Source: JBBKWG01 sp037968835 (GTDB lineage: Bacteria > Pseudomonadota > Alphaproteobacteria > Rhodobacterales > Rhodobacteraceae). Taken from it: a stretch of DNA of 5,293 nt. Of the stretch, positions 1 through 5,055 are shown in pieces. The position numbers were made by a program, and so were the translations under genes. The notes under the pieces were generated by a model that was not told the origin of the DNA, made no database searches, and was given only the letters and a program-made list of their open reading frames with translations. The stretch is from positions 1-5,293 of the forward strand of contig JBBKWG010000302.1 of the NCBI GenBank assembly GCA_037968835.1. Direction: 5' to 3'. Position 1 is the stretch's first letter. Each line of letters opens with the position of its first letter.

Positions 1-29
1 TGGACGCCCTCGCAAGGCATTGCTATATC
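1..29 (+). promoter_or_regulatory. Candidate sigma70-type promoter of the tRNA gene
   Basis: A -35-like TGGACG (1-6; 4 of 6 to TTGACA) lies exactly 17 bases before a -10-like TATATC (24-29; 4 of 6 to TATAAT). Initiation would fall about 35-38, just before the mature tRNA 5' end at 41, which is typical of a short tRNA leader. The -35 box touches the window edge, so its upstream context is unseen. This is a motif match only. Confidence 0.4.
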
Positions 30-40
30 GCGCCGAGTGT

Positions 41-115
41 TCCGGCGTAGCTCAGCGGTAGAGCAGTTGACTGTTAATCAATTGGTCGTAGGTTCGATCC
101 CTACCGCCGGAGCCA
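41..115 (+). tRNA. trnN: tRNA-Asn (anticodon GTT), CCA encoded
   Basis: This is a complete tRNA that reads the asparagine codons AAC and AAU. The cloverleaf folds by eye. The acceptor arm TCCGGCG (41-47) pairs fully with CGCCGGA (105-111), followed by discriminator G112 and an encoded CCA (113-115). The D-arm is GCTC/GAGC. The anticodon stem GTTGA/TCAAT (one G-U pair) closes the loop CTGTTAA, with anticodon GTT at 73-75. The variable loop is five bases. The T-arm GTAGG/CCTAC encloses TTCGATC. It has 75 bases and no intron. An encoded CCA and this sequence are usual for alphaproteobacteria. No intrinsic terminator is evident just downstream. Confidence 0.98.
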
Positions 116-540
116 AAAATCCTCTAAAATTAAAGAGTTACGATAGTGTCTGCCACCCTGGCCGCCGCCGACTTGTGCCGGGGGAAACGTCTGGGGTAAC
201 AAAAGCCACAGCTCAAATCCAGGCGGCGCTCAGGCTACGGCTTCAAAACTGATGCCTGACCATCGAAGACGCAACGGCTACAACCGCATGATCTCTGTTT
301 CTCGCGCGTTGGGGTTACAGTTTCGAAGCATCCGTCCACTTCCGCGATTGTTTGAAGTCTTTGACCCAAACGTGCACGACGTCTCGCCACGCGAAGTTGC
401 GGCCAAGGTTGCGGAAGATCTTTTGGCGGTCTGTTGCTAGTAATCCCCATTCAATTTTTTAGGCACACCCCCCACCATTCACGGAGGTGGCGTCTCCCAT
501 GGTGGCGGCGCTGCGCTAAATGTTCGCGAATGCCTAATCT
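116..540. other. Intergenic region without a supported gene
   Basis: No open frame here has coding character. A + strand frame at 252-440 (62 codons) lacks a ribosome binding site, and its third positions are about evenly split between G/C and A/T, unlike the other genes here. The opposite frame is rich in Arg/Pro/Cys and looks like a shadow. Small structures seen are CGTGCACG (371-378), a 12-base tandem pair containing GTTGCGG (396-402 and 408-414), a T-run at 455-460 with no stem before it, a nested hairpin at 472-505 and the palindrome TTCGCGAA (523-530). It could be a decayed gene or the junction of an element next to the tRNA, but nothing proves either. Confidence 0.5.
472..505. repeat. 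Nested inverted repeat / potential stem-loop
   Basis: The outer arms CCACCAT (472-478) and ATGGTGG (499-505) are perfect 7-bp complements. Inside them GGAG (483-486) pairs with CTCC (494-497), with a 4-versus-1 base internal asymmetry and a seven-base loop. It can form on either strand. No T-run follows on either side, so it does not look like an intrinsic terminator. Role unknown. Confidence 0.4.
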
Positions 541-566
541 GTAAAAAAGTTGCGAACGATTCGCAA
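541..566 (-). terminator. Intrinsic terminator after the 146-codon gene
   Basis: Read on the - strand, TTGCGAA-TCG-TTCGCAA (566-550) forms a perfect 7-bp stem with a three-base loop. It is followed at once by C and then six Ts (548-543). It begins 12 bases after the TAA stop at 578-580, the usual place for a rho-independent terminator. Read on the + strand, the bases after the stem are A-rich, so it is directional and argues for real leftward transcription. The stem is short and only moderately GC-rich, so efficiency is uncertain. Confidence 0.6.
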
Positions 567-577
567 AAACTTACGGT

Positions 578-1018
578 TTATGGTTGTTGAGGGTGGGCGG
601 CGGTTTCCGGGATCGAGGTTCCAGAGTCACCACCGCCCCCCTTCAACCGGGCGTAGAAGGGACCGCCCGGTACAAGGCTGTCGGAACTCACGGAGGGGGA
701 GATCCGAAGTGCCCCCTCCTCGCAGTTCCACAGCCGCAACCTGATCAGGTCCTCGATCTCGCGGATCACGCGGTGGCTGGGAAGCTCGAACGCCCGCCAC
801 GTGACCCGGCCCCAGTGCAAGCTCTCGGCTTCACTGACGCTGCTGATCTCCTTCGCCATCCTCGGAGGAGAGGAAGTCGCGCTGGTAAGGGCTTCCGCGG
901 CGCTTTCGCACAAGGACATCTGTAGGACGATGGATAAGCTGCTCTGGACGCTTTGAGCCCTGAGCCGCCTTACCGACGACACCCTACCGATGACTGTCGC
1001 ACTCGTGCTAACAACCAC
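578..1018 (-). CDS. Hypothetical protein of up to 146 residues, function unknown
   Basis: I do not recognise this protein. From GTG at 1018 it would have 146 residues; ATG at 919 (113 residues) and ATG at 859 (93 residues) are alternatives. GTG has a GAGG four bases upstream, a slightly short spacing; the ATGs have no well-placed site. By hand count, G/C third positions are about 70% before codon 54 and about 81% after it, and nearly all are G/C over the first 48 codons from ATG 859, a strong coding sign. That part (LHWGRVTWRAFELPSHRVIR, then EIEDLIRLRLWNCEE) could form an amphipathic helix. The C-terminal tail is rich in Gly, Ser and Pro and looks disordered. No signal peptide or membrane segment is seen. 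An intrinsic terminator follows 12 bases after the stop. It lies downstream of and parallel to the large secreted protein, with a 101-base gap. A decayed gene or mobile-element remnant is possible. Confidence 0.45.
   Translation of the reverse strand: MVVSTSATVIGRVSSVRRLRAQSVQSSLSIVLQMSLCESAAEALTSATSSPPRMAKEISSVSEAESLHWGRVTWRAFELPSHRVIREIEDLIRLRLWNCEEGALRISPSVSSDSLVPGGPFYARLKGGGGDSGTSIPETAAHPQQP
595..671. repeat. Two adjacent inverted repeats within the 3' part of the small gene
   Basis: GGGCGGCGGT (595-604) pairs with ACCACCGCCC (629-638) with one mismatch in ten. Directly beside it, ACCGGGCG (646-653) and CGCCCGGT (664-671) are perfect 8-bp arms around a ten-base loop. Both lie in the sequence that encodes the Gly-rich tail of the - strand gene at 578-1018. 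Arms this long in a short coding stretch are unusual, and they could fold in the transcript just before the terminator. Neither is followed by a T-run. Confidence 0.4.
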
Positions 1019-1040
1019 TTCGCCTCAAGACGGCGCATTT

Positions 1041-1052
1041 CCTATATATAGG
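1041..1052. promoter_or_regulatory. Perfect palindrome CCTATATATAGG between the two - strand genes
   Basis: The 12-base palindrome lies 67 bases beyond the stop of the large gene and 22 bases before the GTG start of the small one. On the - strand its TATATA could serve as a -10 box for the small gene, with initiation near 1036. The -35 position 17 bases upstream (CTGCAC) is poor, so a promoter call is weak. It could also be a protein-binding site. Confidence 0.3.
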
Positions 1053-1119
1053 TTGCCAAACGCATGTGTGCAGGGCGCGCACAGCAAGAGCCGCTTAGAG
1101 TTTCGGAGTTTCTGCGAAC

Positions 1120-4100
1120 CTATCCGATGGGAATGTCGTTGAGCACAAAGCTGTCGATCAGCGTGCCGCCACTGTCGATCGACCAGAATTCAAACGCCAG
1201 TTGGTCATCGGTCGCGGTTACCAGCATGGCGCCGAAGTTCGAATTGAAGCGGGCAACGCTGGTTGGGTCGGGCACACTCTTGAACGAGTACAAACCCGCA
1301 CCGCCTGCGCCGTTCACGAAATAGGGCAGGTAAATGCCGTCGCTGTTGTCGTCCCGGAGAAGCCGTTCGTACAGGTGTTCGTGCCCGCTTAGCACCGCAT
1401 CGGCGCCCCAATCCTCGTATGGCCAACGCGAGGATGGGGACGGCCCATTCCCGTTTCCCGAGGTGTACGGCGCATGATGGCCGACAACCACTTGCCACGC
1501 GGCCGTAGATTGCGCCAAGCCGTTCTGAAGCCACTGTCCCTGCACCGAGGCCGGTGTCACGCCATCGGGTTCGTGCGAATCAGTGTCGATGATGAAGAAA
1601 TGTACCGATTCCCACACGAAATCATAGTAACGCTCGTTGCCGGACGAACTCACCGGCAGTGTGAAATAATCGGTATAGGCCTGCAGACCTGCATCATCCC
1701 AATCGTGGTTGCCGAGAGAGGGGAAGAAGCGGTTCACGGTGCTTCCGGGCCCGTAGCTACCCTGATAGTCGCCAATGAAATCGGAGTAGTATTGTCCGAC
1801 GGCCCGGTCGGCCGTCATGTTATTTCCGTAGATATTGTCTCCGGTTGTAACGATGAAATCCGGCAACATTGACTTCACGAGATTGGACACTGCAAGTTCA
1901 TAACCATTGTCCACTCCGTAGTCGCCGATGACCGCGAACCTTATCGGCTCGCTGCTTACTCCGATGTTCACCGTGACCGTCGCCGAGCTTGTGCCGCCCT
2001 GTCCGTCGGACACTGTGTAGTCGAAGGAATCGAAACCTACATAGCCGATGACGGGCGTGTAATAGACTGTCCCGTTCGCCTGCAAGATCGCGGTGCCGTG
2101 TTGCGGAGTACCGAGACCGGCGACAGAAAGGACGTCATCGTCCACGTCCGTATCGTTCGACAGAACATTTATCACCAAGCCTGTGCCGGGTGCTGTGCGT
2201 ACGGTGTCGTTGACCGCAACCGGCAAATCGTTGACCGGAAGGACCGTCACCGTCACGCTCGATGTGGCATAGCCGCCGCGGCCGTCGGAAACGGTGTAGG
2301 TAAAGCCGTCGGTGCCGTGGAAGTTGGTATTAGGTTGGTAGGCGACGGCGTTGTTCTGAATGATCGCAGTGCCGTTCGCTGGCTTCCCGACAGCGGAAAC
2401 AATCAGGGAATCTCCGTCGGGATCCGAGTCGTTTGCGAGGACGTCAATCACGACCGAGGTATCTTCGTTGATTGTCGCGCGGTCCGAGTTCGCGACCGGT
2501 GGCGCGCCGGTCAACCCGGTGACGTATTCAATGTGAAGGAGTGGCGCTTGGGTGGCCGCTCCGCCTTCGAAAGATTCTGCCGTCCGGTGCCCCTCACCCG
2601 TAATGATGAACGCCAGCGCGTTGCCGGTCAGCCAGTCGCTCAACGAAACGACCTGCTGCACGAGGGAAGAAAGATCGACGGTCCTTTGGTCCGGACCGCT
2701 CGCCCCAACTACCGTCCACGCCGGTGGCGACCAGGAGGCGACGCTCGATGTCGTCGGACGGTTGGAGATATTGAAGCTCGAGGTGGTGAAACTCGCGGCG
2801 TCGCCGGTAGCTTGTGCCCTGATATCCAGCGTGGTCGGTTCGACATTCGTTTCGTCGACTGTGAACTGGATCCAGGCCGCGGTGATGATGGCCCCTTGCG
2901 GGATGACAAGGTCCGCAAAGCGTATGCCAACGAACTGACGCCCAACGAAATCGTTGTCGTTGATGAGTTCGAGATCGCTGCTGTCGAGAAACACGCGCCC
3001 GGCCGAGGCCTGCGCACTGGTCACGATGACTTCCTCTGCATCGTCGCTTCCGGCCAAAACGCGTCTCTCTATGATCTGAGTGACAGGCCCGGAGCCTGAC
3101 TCGATCGTGACCGGGAGATCGGCTGAGAACACGCTCTCGTTGCCCGCTGCGTCGACGGCCTTCGCTCTGAACACGTGCACGCCAAGACCGAGGGTTGCGG
3201 TCGTGAACGACCAACTTCCGGTCTGGTCTGCGATCGTCTGACCGAGAAGCGTGCTGGCATCATAAAGCCGGACGATGGCCCCGGCTTCCGCGGTGCCGCC
3301 AAGCGTCGGCGTCGTATCGGTAGTCACGTCGTCCGTGCTGGAGACGCCGGTATCCGATGAGTCGAAAAGATCGATTGTAGGACGAGCCGGCGGCACGGTA
3401 TCGAGAGTGAAGCCGAAAGACGTGGTGCCCGAGTTCCCCGCGAGATCGGATGCGCGGACGAGGACCGAATTCGCACCCTCAATCGCTGAATAACTCGAGG
3501 ACCAGACCGTACTCCCTGCCGCCAAGTACTGCACGAGAGCTCCCGGCTCGCTGGTGACCACGAGGCTGCCATTCGAGGTGATCCGGTCAGAAGACGATAC
3601 CCCGGTGTCATCGGCCAGCGAGATGGCCGGTTCGGCGGGGGACGTGTTGTCCAGCGTAAACGAGAAGGCGGTCGGCGCGGAGATGTTGCCAGCCACGTCT
3701 GTCTGTCGGACGAGGATCGCATTCAGTCCCTGGACTCGGGTGAAGTCCTGTTGCCAGCTCTTGCCGTCGTCGACTGAAACCGACGAAGCCGCACCGGTCT
3801 CCGTCACGATGGTCAACCTGCCGTCAGAAGTCACACGATCCGTTGCGCTGCTTCCGGTGTCCAGCGTCAGCTGGACTCCCGGTGCGCCCGGTGCCACCGT
3901 ATCGACAGTCAACACGCCTGCGGGATTCAGGGCTGAGATCTGCGGCGCCATGCTGTTGCCTTGGGCGTCCAAGATCCTCGCTCCATTCGCGCTCATCTGC
4001 AGTATGGCGAGGTCGGTCGCGTTTTCGCCGTCGGCGACGGTGTATGTGAAAACCAGCGTCTTGGTCTGCGATCCACTCGAATAGGTCGCCGAGCCACCAC

Positions 4101-4884
4101 TATTTAGCGTCAGAACGGGAACGCCGTTCCCGACGAATACATTGGCGGAGAACGTCAGAGAGAGCGTGACTGTCTCGCCCGCCCTGAGTGTCCCGTCGTT
4201 GAAGCCGTAGACGGCGGAGACGAGTTGTGCCGCACTGGGGTTCGCCCGCACGCCTAGAAAGTCGCTCACGCTCAGTTGCTCAGGCGTGGATATCCGAATG
4301 ACCAAGTCGGCCAAGCTGTTGCCGTCGGTATCGACGCTCACATAGGTCGTGCTGCCCTCTAGTGTCTGCCAAACGCCGAACGCTGTCGGTGTGCGCTCGC
4401 CCCATTCGAAGAACGACCGCCCAACCGTCAAGGCAAGCGTCGCAAAGTCGATCTTGTCCTGTTCGCTGCTAACGCTTGTTTCCGCAGCCGACATGAACTC
4501 GGTAATCGTGTCACCGGTCTTCCTGTTGAACGCGCCGTTCCTGGCCGACGAGTCTGTCACATCGTTGAAGACGAACCAATCGCCCCCGGCACCACCGCTT
4601 AGAATATCGGCACCGAACCCACCGATCAGGGTGTCATTTCCCAGGCCGCCGTCGAGGGTGTCGTTGCCGTCGCCGCCAACAAGGAGGTCATTTCCGGACT
4701 GCCCTTCAAGCCGGTCGTTCCCGCCTCCGCCGAAGACCTCGTCGTCGCCACCGCCGGCGCTGACGGTATCGTTGGCAGCAGTCGTCCCGGACGATTTCCG
4801 GACCCATCCGAGAATTTGATCCCAGATGTAGTAGCCGTCCAAATCAAATCGTTCTCGCGCAGACGTTCCAATGAGCTTTGCCAT
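1120..4884 (-). CDS. Large secreted RTX / Ig-like / cadherin-like protein with C-terminal purple-acid-phosphatase-type metallophosphoesterase
   Basis: This 1254-residue protein probably hydrolyses phosphate esters outside the cell. Start: ATG at 4884 has GGAG six bases upstream; an in-frame TTG at 4908 has no such site. Order (approximate residues): unique N-terminus 1-43; seven RTX nonapeptides 44-106; serralysin-C-like 107-212; SwmB-like 220-328; three Ig-like repeats 330-595; unnamed beta-sandwich-like module 601-788; two cadherin-like repeats 795-975; phosphoesterase 979-1254. The latter carries all five purple acid phosphatase motifs: GDYG (D988), GDNIY (D1016, Y1019), GNHD (N1059), VVGH (H1136), GHEH (H1168, H1170). 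These are the seven family ligands for a two-metal centre (Fe with Fe, Zn or Mn in characterised members). No signal peptide, no transmembrane segment, no cysteine and only ten lysines are present, which fits type I export and a calcium-rich exterior. No exporter genes lie in the window. The RTX module is N-terminal instead of C-terminal. The frame is intact. Substrate unknown; phosphodiesterase or nucleotidase activity is also possible. Confidence 0.93.
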   Translation of the reverse strand: MAKLIGTSARERFDLDGYYIWDQILGWVRKSSGTTAANDTVSAGGGDDEVFGGGGNDRLEGQSGNDLLVGGDGNDTLDGGLGNDTLIGGFGADILSGGAGGDWFVFNDVTDSSARNGAFNRKTGDTITEFMSAAETSVSSEQDKIDFATLALTVGRSFFEWGERTPTAFGVWQTLEGSTTYVSVDTDGNSLADLVIRISTPEQLSVSDFLGVRANPSAAQLVSAVYGFNDGTLRAGETVTLSLTFSANVFVGNGVPVLTLNSGGSATYSSGSQTKTLVFTYTVADGENATDLAILQMSANGARILDAQGNSMAPQISALNPAGVLTVDTVAPGAPGVQLTLDTGSSATDRVTSDGRLTIVTETGAASSVSVDDGKSWQQDFTRVQGLNAILVRQTDVAGNISAPTAFSFTLDNTSPAEPAISLADDTGVSSSDRITSNGSLVVTSEPGALVQYLAAGSTVWSSSYSAIEGANSVLVRASDLAGNSGTTSFGFTLDTVPPARPTIDLFDSSDTGVSSTDDVTTDTTPTLGGTAEAGAIVRLYDASTLLGQTIADQTGSWSFTTATLGLGVHVFRAKAVDAAGNESVFSADLPVTIESGSGPVTQIIERRVLAGSDDAEEVIVTSAQASAGRVFLDSSDLELINDNDFVGRQFVGIRFADLVIPQGAIITAAWIQFTVDETNVEPTTLDIRAQATGDAASFTTSSFNISNRPTTSSVASWSPPAWTVVGASGPDQRTVDLSSLVQQVVSLSDWLTGNALAFIITGEGHRTAESFEGGAATQAPLLHIEYVTGLTGAPPVANSDRATINEDTSVVIDVLANDSDPDGDSLIVSAVGKPANGTAIIQNNAVAYQPNTNFHGTDGFTYTVSDGRGGYATSSVTVTVLPVNDLPVAVNDTVRTAPGTGLVINVLSNDTDVDDDVLSVAGLGTPQHGTAILQANGTVYYTPVIGYVGFDSFDYTVSDGQGGTSSATVTVNIGVSSEPIRFAVIGDYGVDNGYELAVSNLVKSMLPDFIVTTGDNIYGNNMTADRAVGQYYSDFIGDYQGSYGPGSTVNRFFPSLGNHDWDDAGLQAYTDYFTLPVSSSGNERYYDFVWESVHFFIIDTDSHEPDGVTPASVQGQWLQNGLAQSTAAWQVVVGHHAPYTSGNGNGPSPSSRWPYEDWGADAVLSGHEHLYERLLRDDNSDGIYLPYFVNGAGGAGLYSFKSVPDPTSVARFNSNFGAMLVTATDDQLAFEFWSIDSGGTLIDSFVLNDIPIG
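1960..2502 (-). repeat. Two cadherin-like 'tandem-95' repeats
   Basis: Residues 795-882 and 884-975 each start with PPVANSD or LPVAVND. Each then has VIDVLANDSDPDGD or VINVLSNDTDVDDD, a NGTA or HGTA turn, and end with FTYTVSDGRGG or FDYTVSDGQGG before a TVTV strand. These are the landmarks of the VCBS/cadherin-like (tandem-95) family of large secreted bacterial proteins, where acidic turns bind Ca2+ and stiffen the rod. They separate the phosphoesterase from the rest of the protein. Confidence 0.85.
2521..3084 (-). other. Unnamed beta-sandwich-like module
   Basis: Residues 601-788 begin ERRVLAGSDDAEE and contain DLEL, VGIRFADLVIPQGA, AWIQFTVDE, a TTLDIRAQA strand, SVASWSPPAW, DLSSLVQQVV, a GNALAFIITGEG segment with acidic and aromatic residues after it, and end LLHIEYV. 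Alternating hydrophobic strands suggest a carbohydrate-binding-like jelly roll of the DNRLRE general kind, as seen beside enzymes in secreted multidomain proteins. I cannot assign a named family. A ligand-binding role, for example holding the enzyme on polysaccharide, is inference. Confidence 0.5.
3100..3897 (-). repeat. Three Ig-like repeats
   Basis: Residues 330-595 hold three related units of about 85-100 residues. Each begins with an APGAP, SPAEP or PPARP turn and has a DTGxSxxD segment near its start (DTGSSATD, DTGVSSSD, DTGVSSTD). Each then has a long strand region and the signature D(V/L/A)AGN. Such units occur in bacterial surface proteins and adhesins as extended spacer rods. The third has an extra TTPTLGGTAEAGA segment and is of the common 'Big' adhesin type. 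The first two are closest to each other, which points to duplication within the gene. Confidence 0.8.
4249..4566 (-). other. Serralysin-C-like segment following the RTX repeats
   Basis: Residues 107-212 carry the pattern usual after RTX repeats in serralysin-type (peptidase M10 C-terminal) proteins. There is a VTDS segment, then GDTITEF, then DKIDFATLAL, then VSVDTDGNSLADLVIRI, and the ending LSVSDFLGV. In secreted metalloproteases and related RTX proteins a segment like this ends the protein with an uncleaved DFxL-type export tail. Here the reading frame continues for another 1042 residues, so this ending is internal. Recognition is by eye from these landmarks. Confidence 0.7.
4567..4755 (-). 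repeat. Seven tandem 27-bp RTX repeats (calcium-binding nonapeptides)
   Basis: Seven contiguous nine-residue units occupy residues 44-106: GGGDDEVFG, GGGNDRLEG, QSGNDLLVG, GDGNDTLDG, GLGNDTLIG, GFGADILSG and GAGGDWFVF. They follow the GGxGxDxUx consensus of the RTX parallel beta-roll, in which paired turns bind Ca2+ and folding is triggered on reaching the calcium-rich exterior. The first five units are the best; the last two lose the Asn before Asp and merge into the following domain. Confidence 0.92.
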
Positions 4885-4908
4885 CGCAATCTCCAATACG
4901 GACGCCAA
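4885..4908 (-). promoter_or_regulatory. Ribosome binding site that decides the start of the large gene
   Basis: Read on the - strand, GGAG (4894-4891) stands six bases before ATG at 4884. The longer frame begins with TTG at 4908 and would add eight residues (MASVLEIA). Its own upstream bases show no purine-rich site, and this GGAG would then lie inside the coding region. The shorter protein, beginning MAKLIGTS, also matches the way many N-terminal RTX proteins start. Confidence 0.75.
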
Positions 4909-4985
4909 TCGTGCAATTACGGCCCGGAACCCTTGGAACGGAGAAATGCTTGGGGTGCCGGCGCCTAAAAGGATCTATGCGAGAA

Positions 4986-5014
4986 ATCGCAGCACAGCCT
5001 GATCGCCCTTTCAA
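4986..5014 (-). promoter_or_regulatory. Weak promoter candidate for the large gene, overlapped by ATCGC/GCGAT motifs
   Basis: On the - strand TTGAAA (5014-5009) is a good -35 match. It is followed after 17 bases by TGCGAT (4991-4986), a poor -10 match (3 of 6). That would give a leader of about 95 bases. The site is framed by AAATCGC (4984-4990) and GCGATTT (5015-5021), a perfect 7-bp inverted repeat, with a further ATCGC at 5002-5006. This could be an operator, or chance. Confidence 0.25.
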
Positions 5015-5038
5015 GCGATTTGAATTCGACACGACGAG

Positions 5039-5047
5039 TTATCCACA
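5039..5047 (+). promoter_or_regulatory. Perfect consensus DnaA box TTATCCACA
   Basis: The nine bases match the high-affinity DnaA-binding consensus exactly. It lies 155 bases upstream of the large gene's ATG and just outside its candidate promoter. No second good box, AT-rich unwinding region or origin-linked gene is visible, so this is a lone site and not an origin. It is flanked by two direct GAATTCG copies (5022-5028 and 5049-5055). Binding could link local expression to DnaA, or the match may be chance. Confidence 0.35.
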
Positions 5048-5055
5048 GAATTCGT

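Noticed and set aside
37..252. 71-codon frame beginning MFRRSSAVEQ
   Set aside because: It runs straight through the tRNA gene and is a translation of tRNA sequence.
252..440. + strand 62-codon frame ending KVAEDLLAVCC
   Set aside because: No ribosome binding site before either ATG (252 or 288), and third-position G/C is near half, unlike the clear genes here. The overlapping - strand frame is equally unconvincing.
584..925. + strand 113-codon frame opposite the small gene
   Set aside because: Composition is Gly/Arg/Pro-rich shadow type. The terminator and codon bias support the - strand instead.
2098..3099. + strand 333-codon frame opposite the large gene
   Set aside because: It is antisense to a gene with unmistakable domains, is rich in Arg, Val and Gly without any family landmark, and long antisense frames are expected opposite high-GC coding sequence. 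The same holds for the frames at 3554-4084, 4349-4819 and 1474-1872.
5022..5055. Replication origin around the DnaA box
   Set aside because: Only one consensus box, no AT-rich unwinding region and no origin-linked genes such as dnaA, dnaN or repA in the window.
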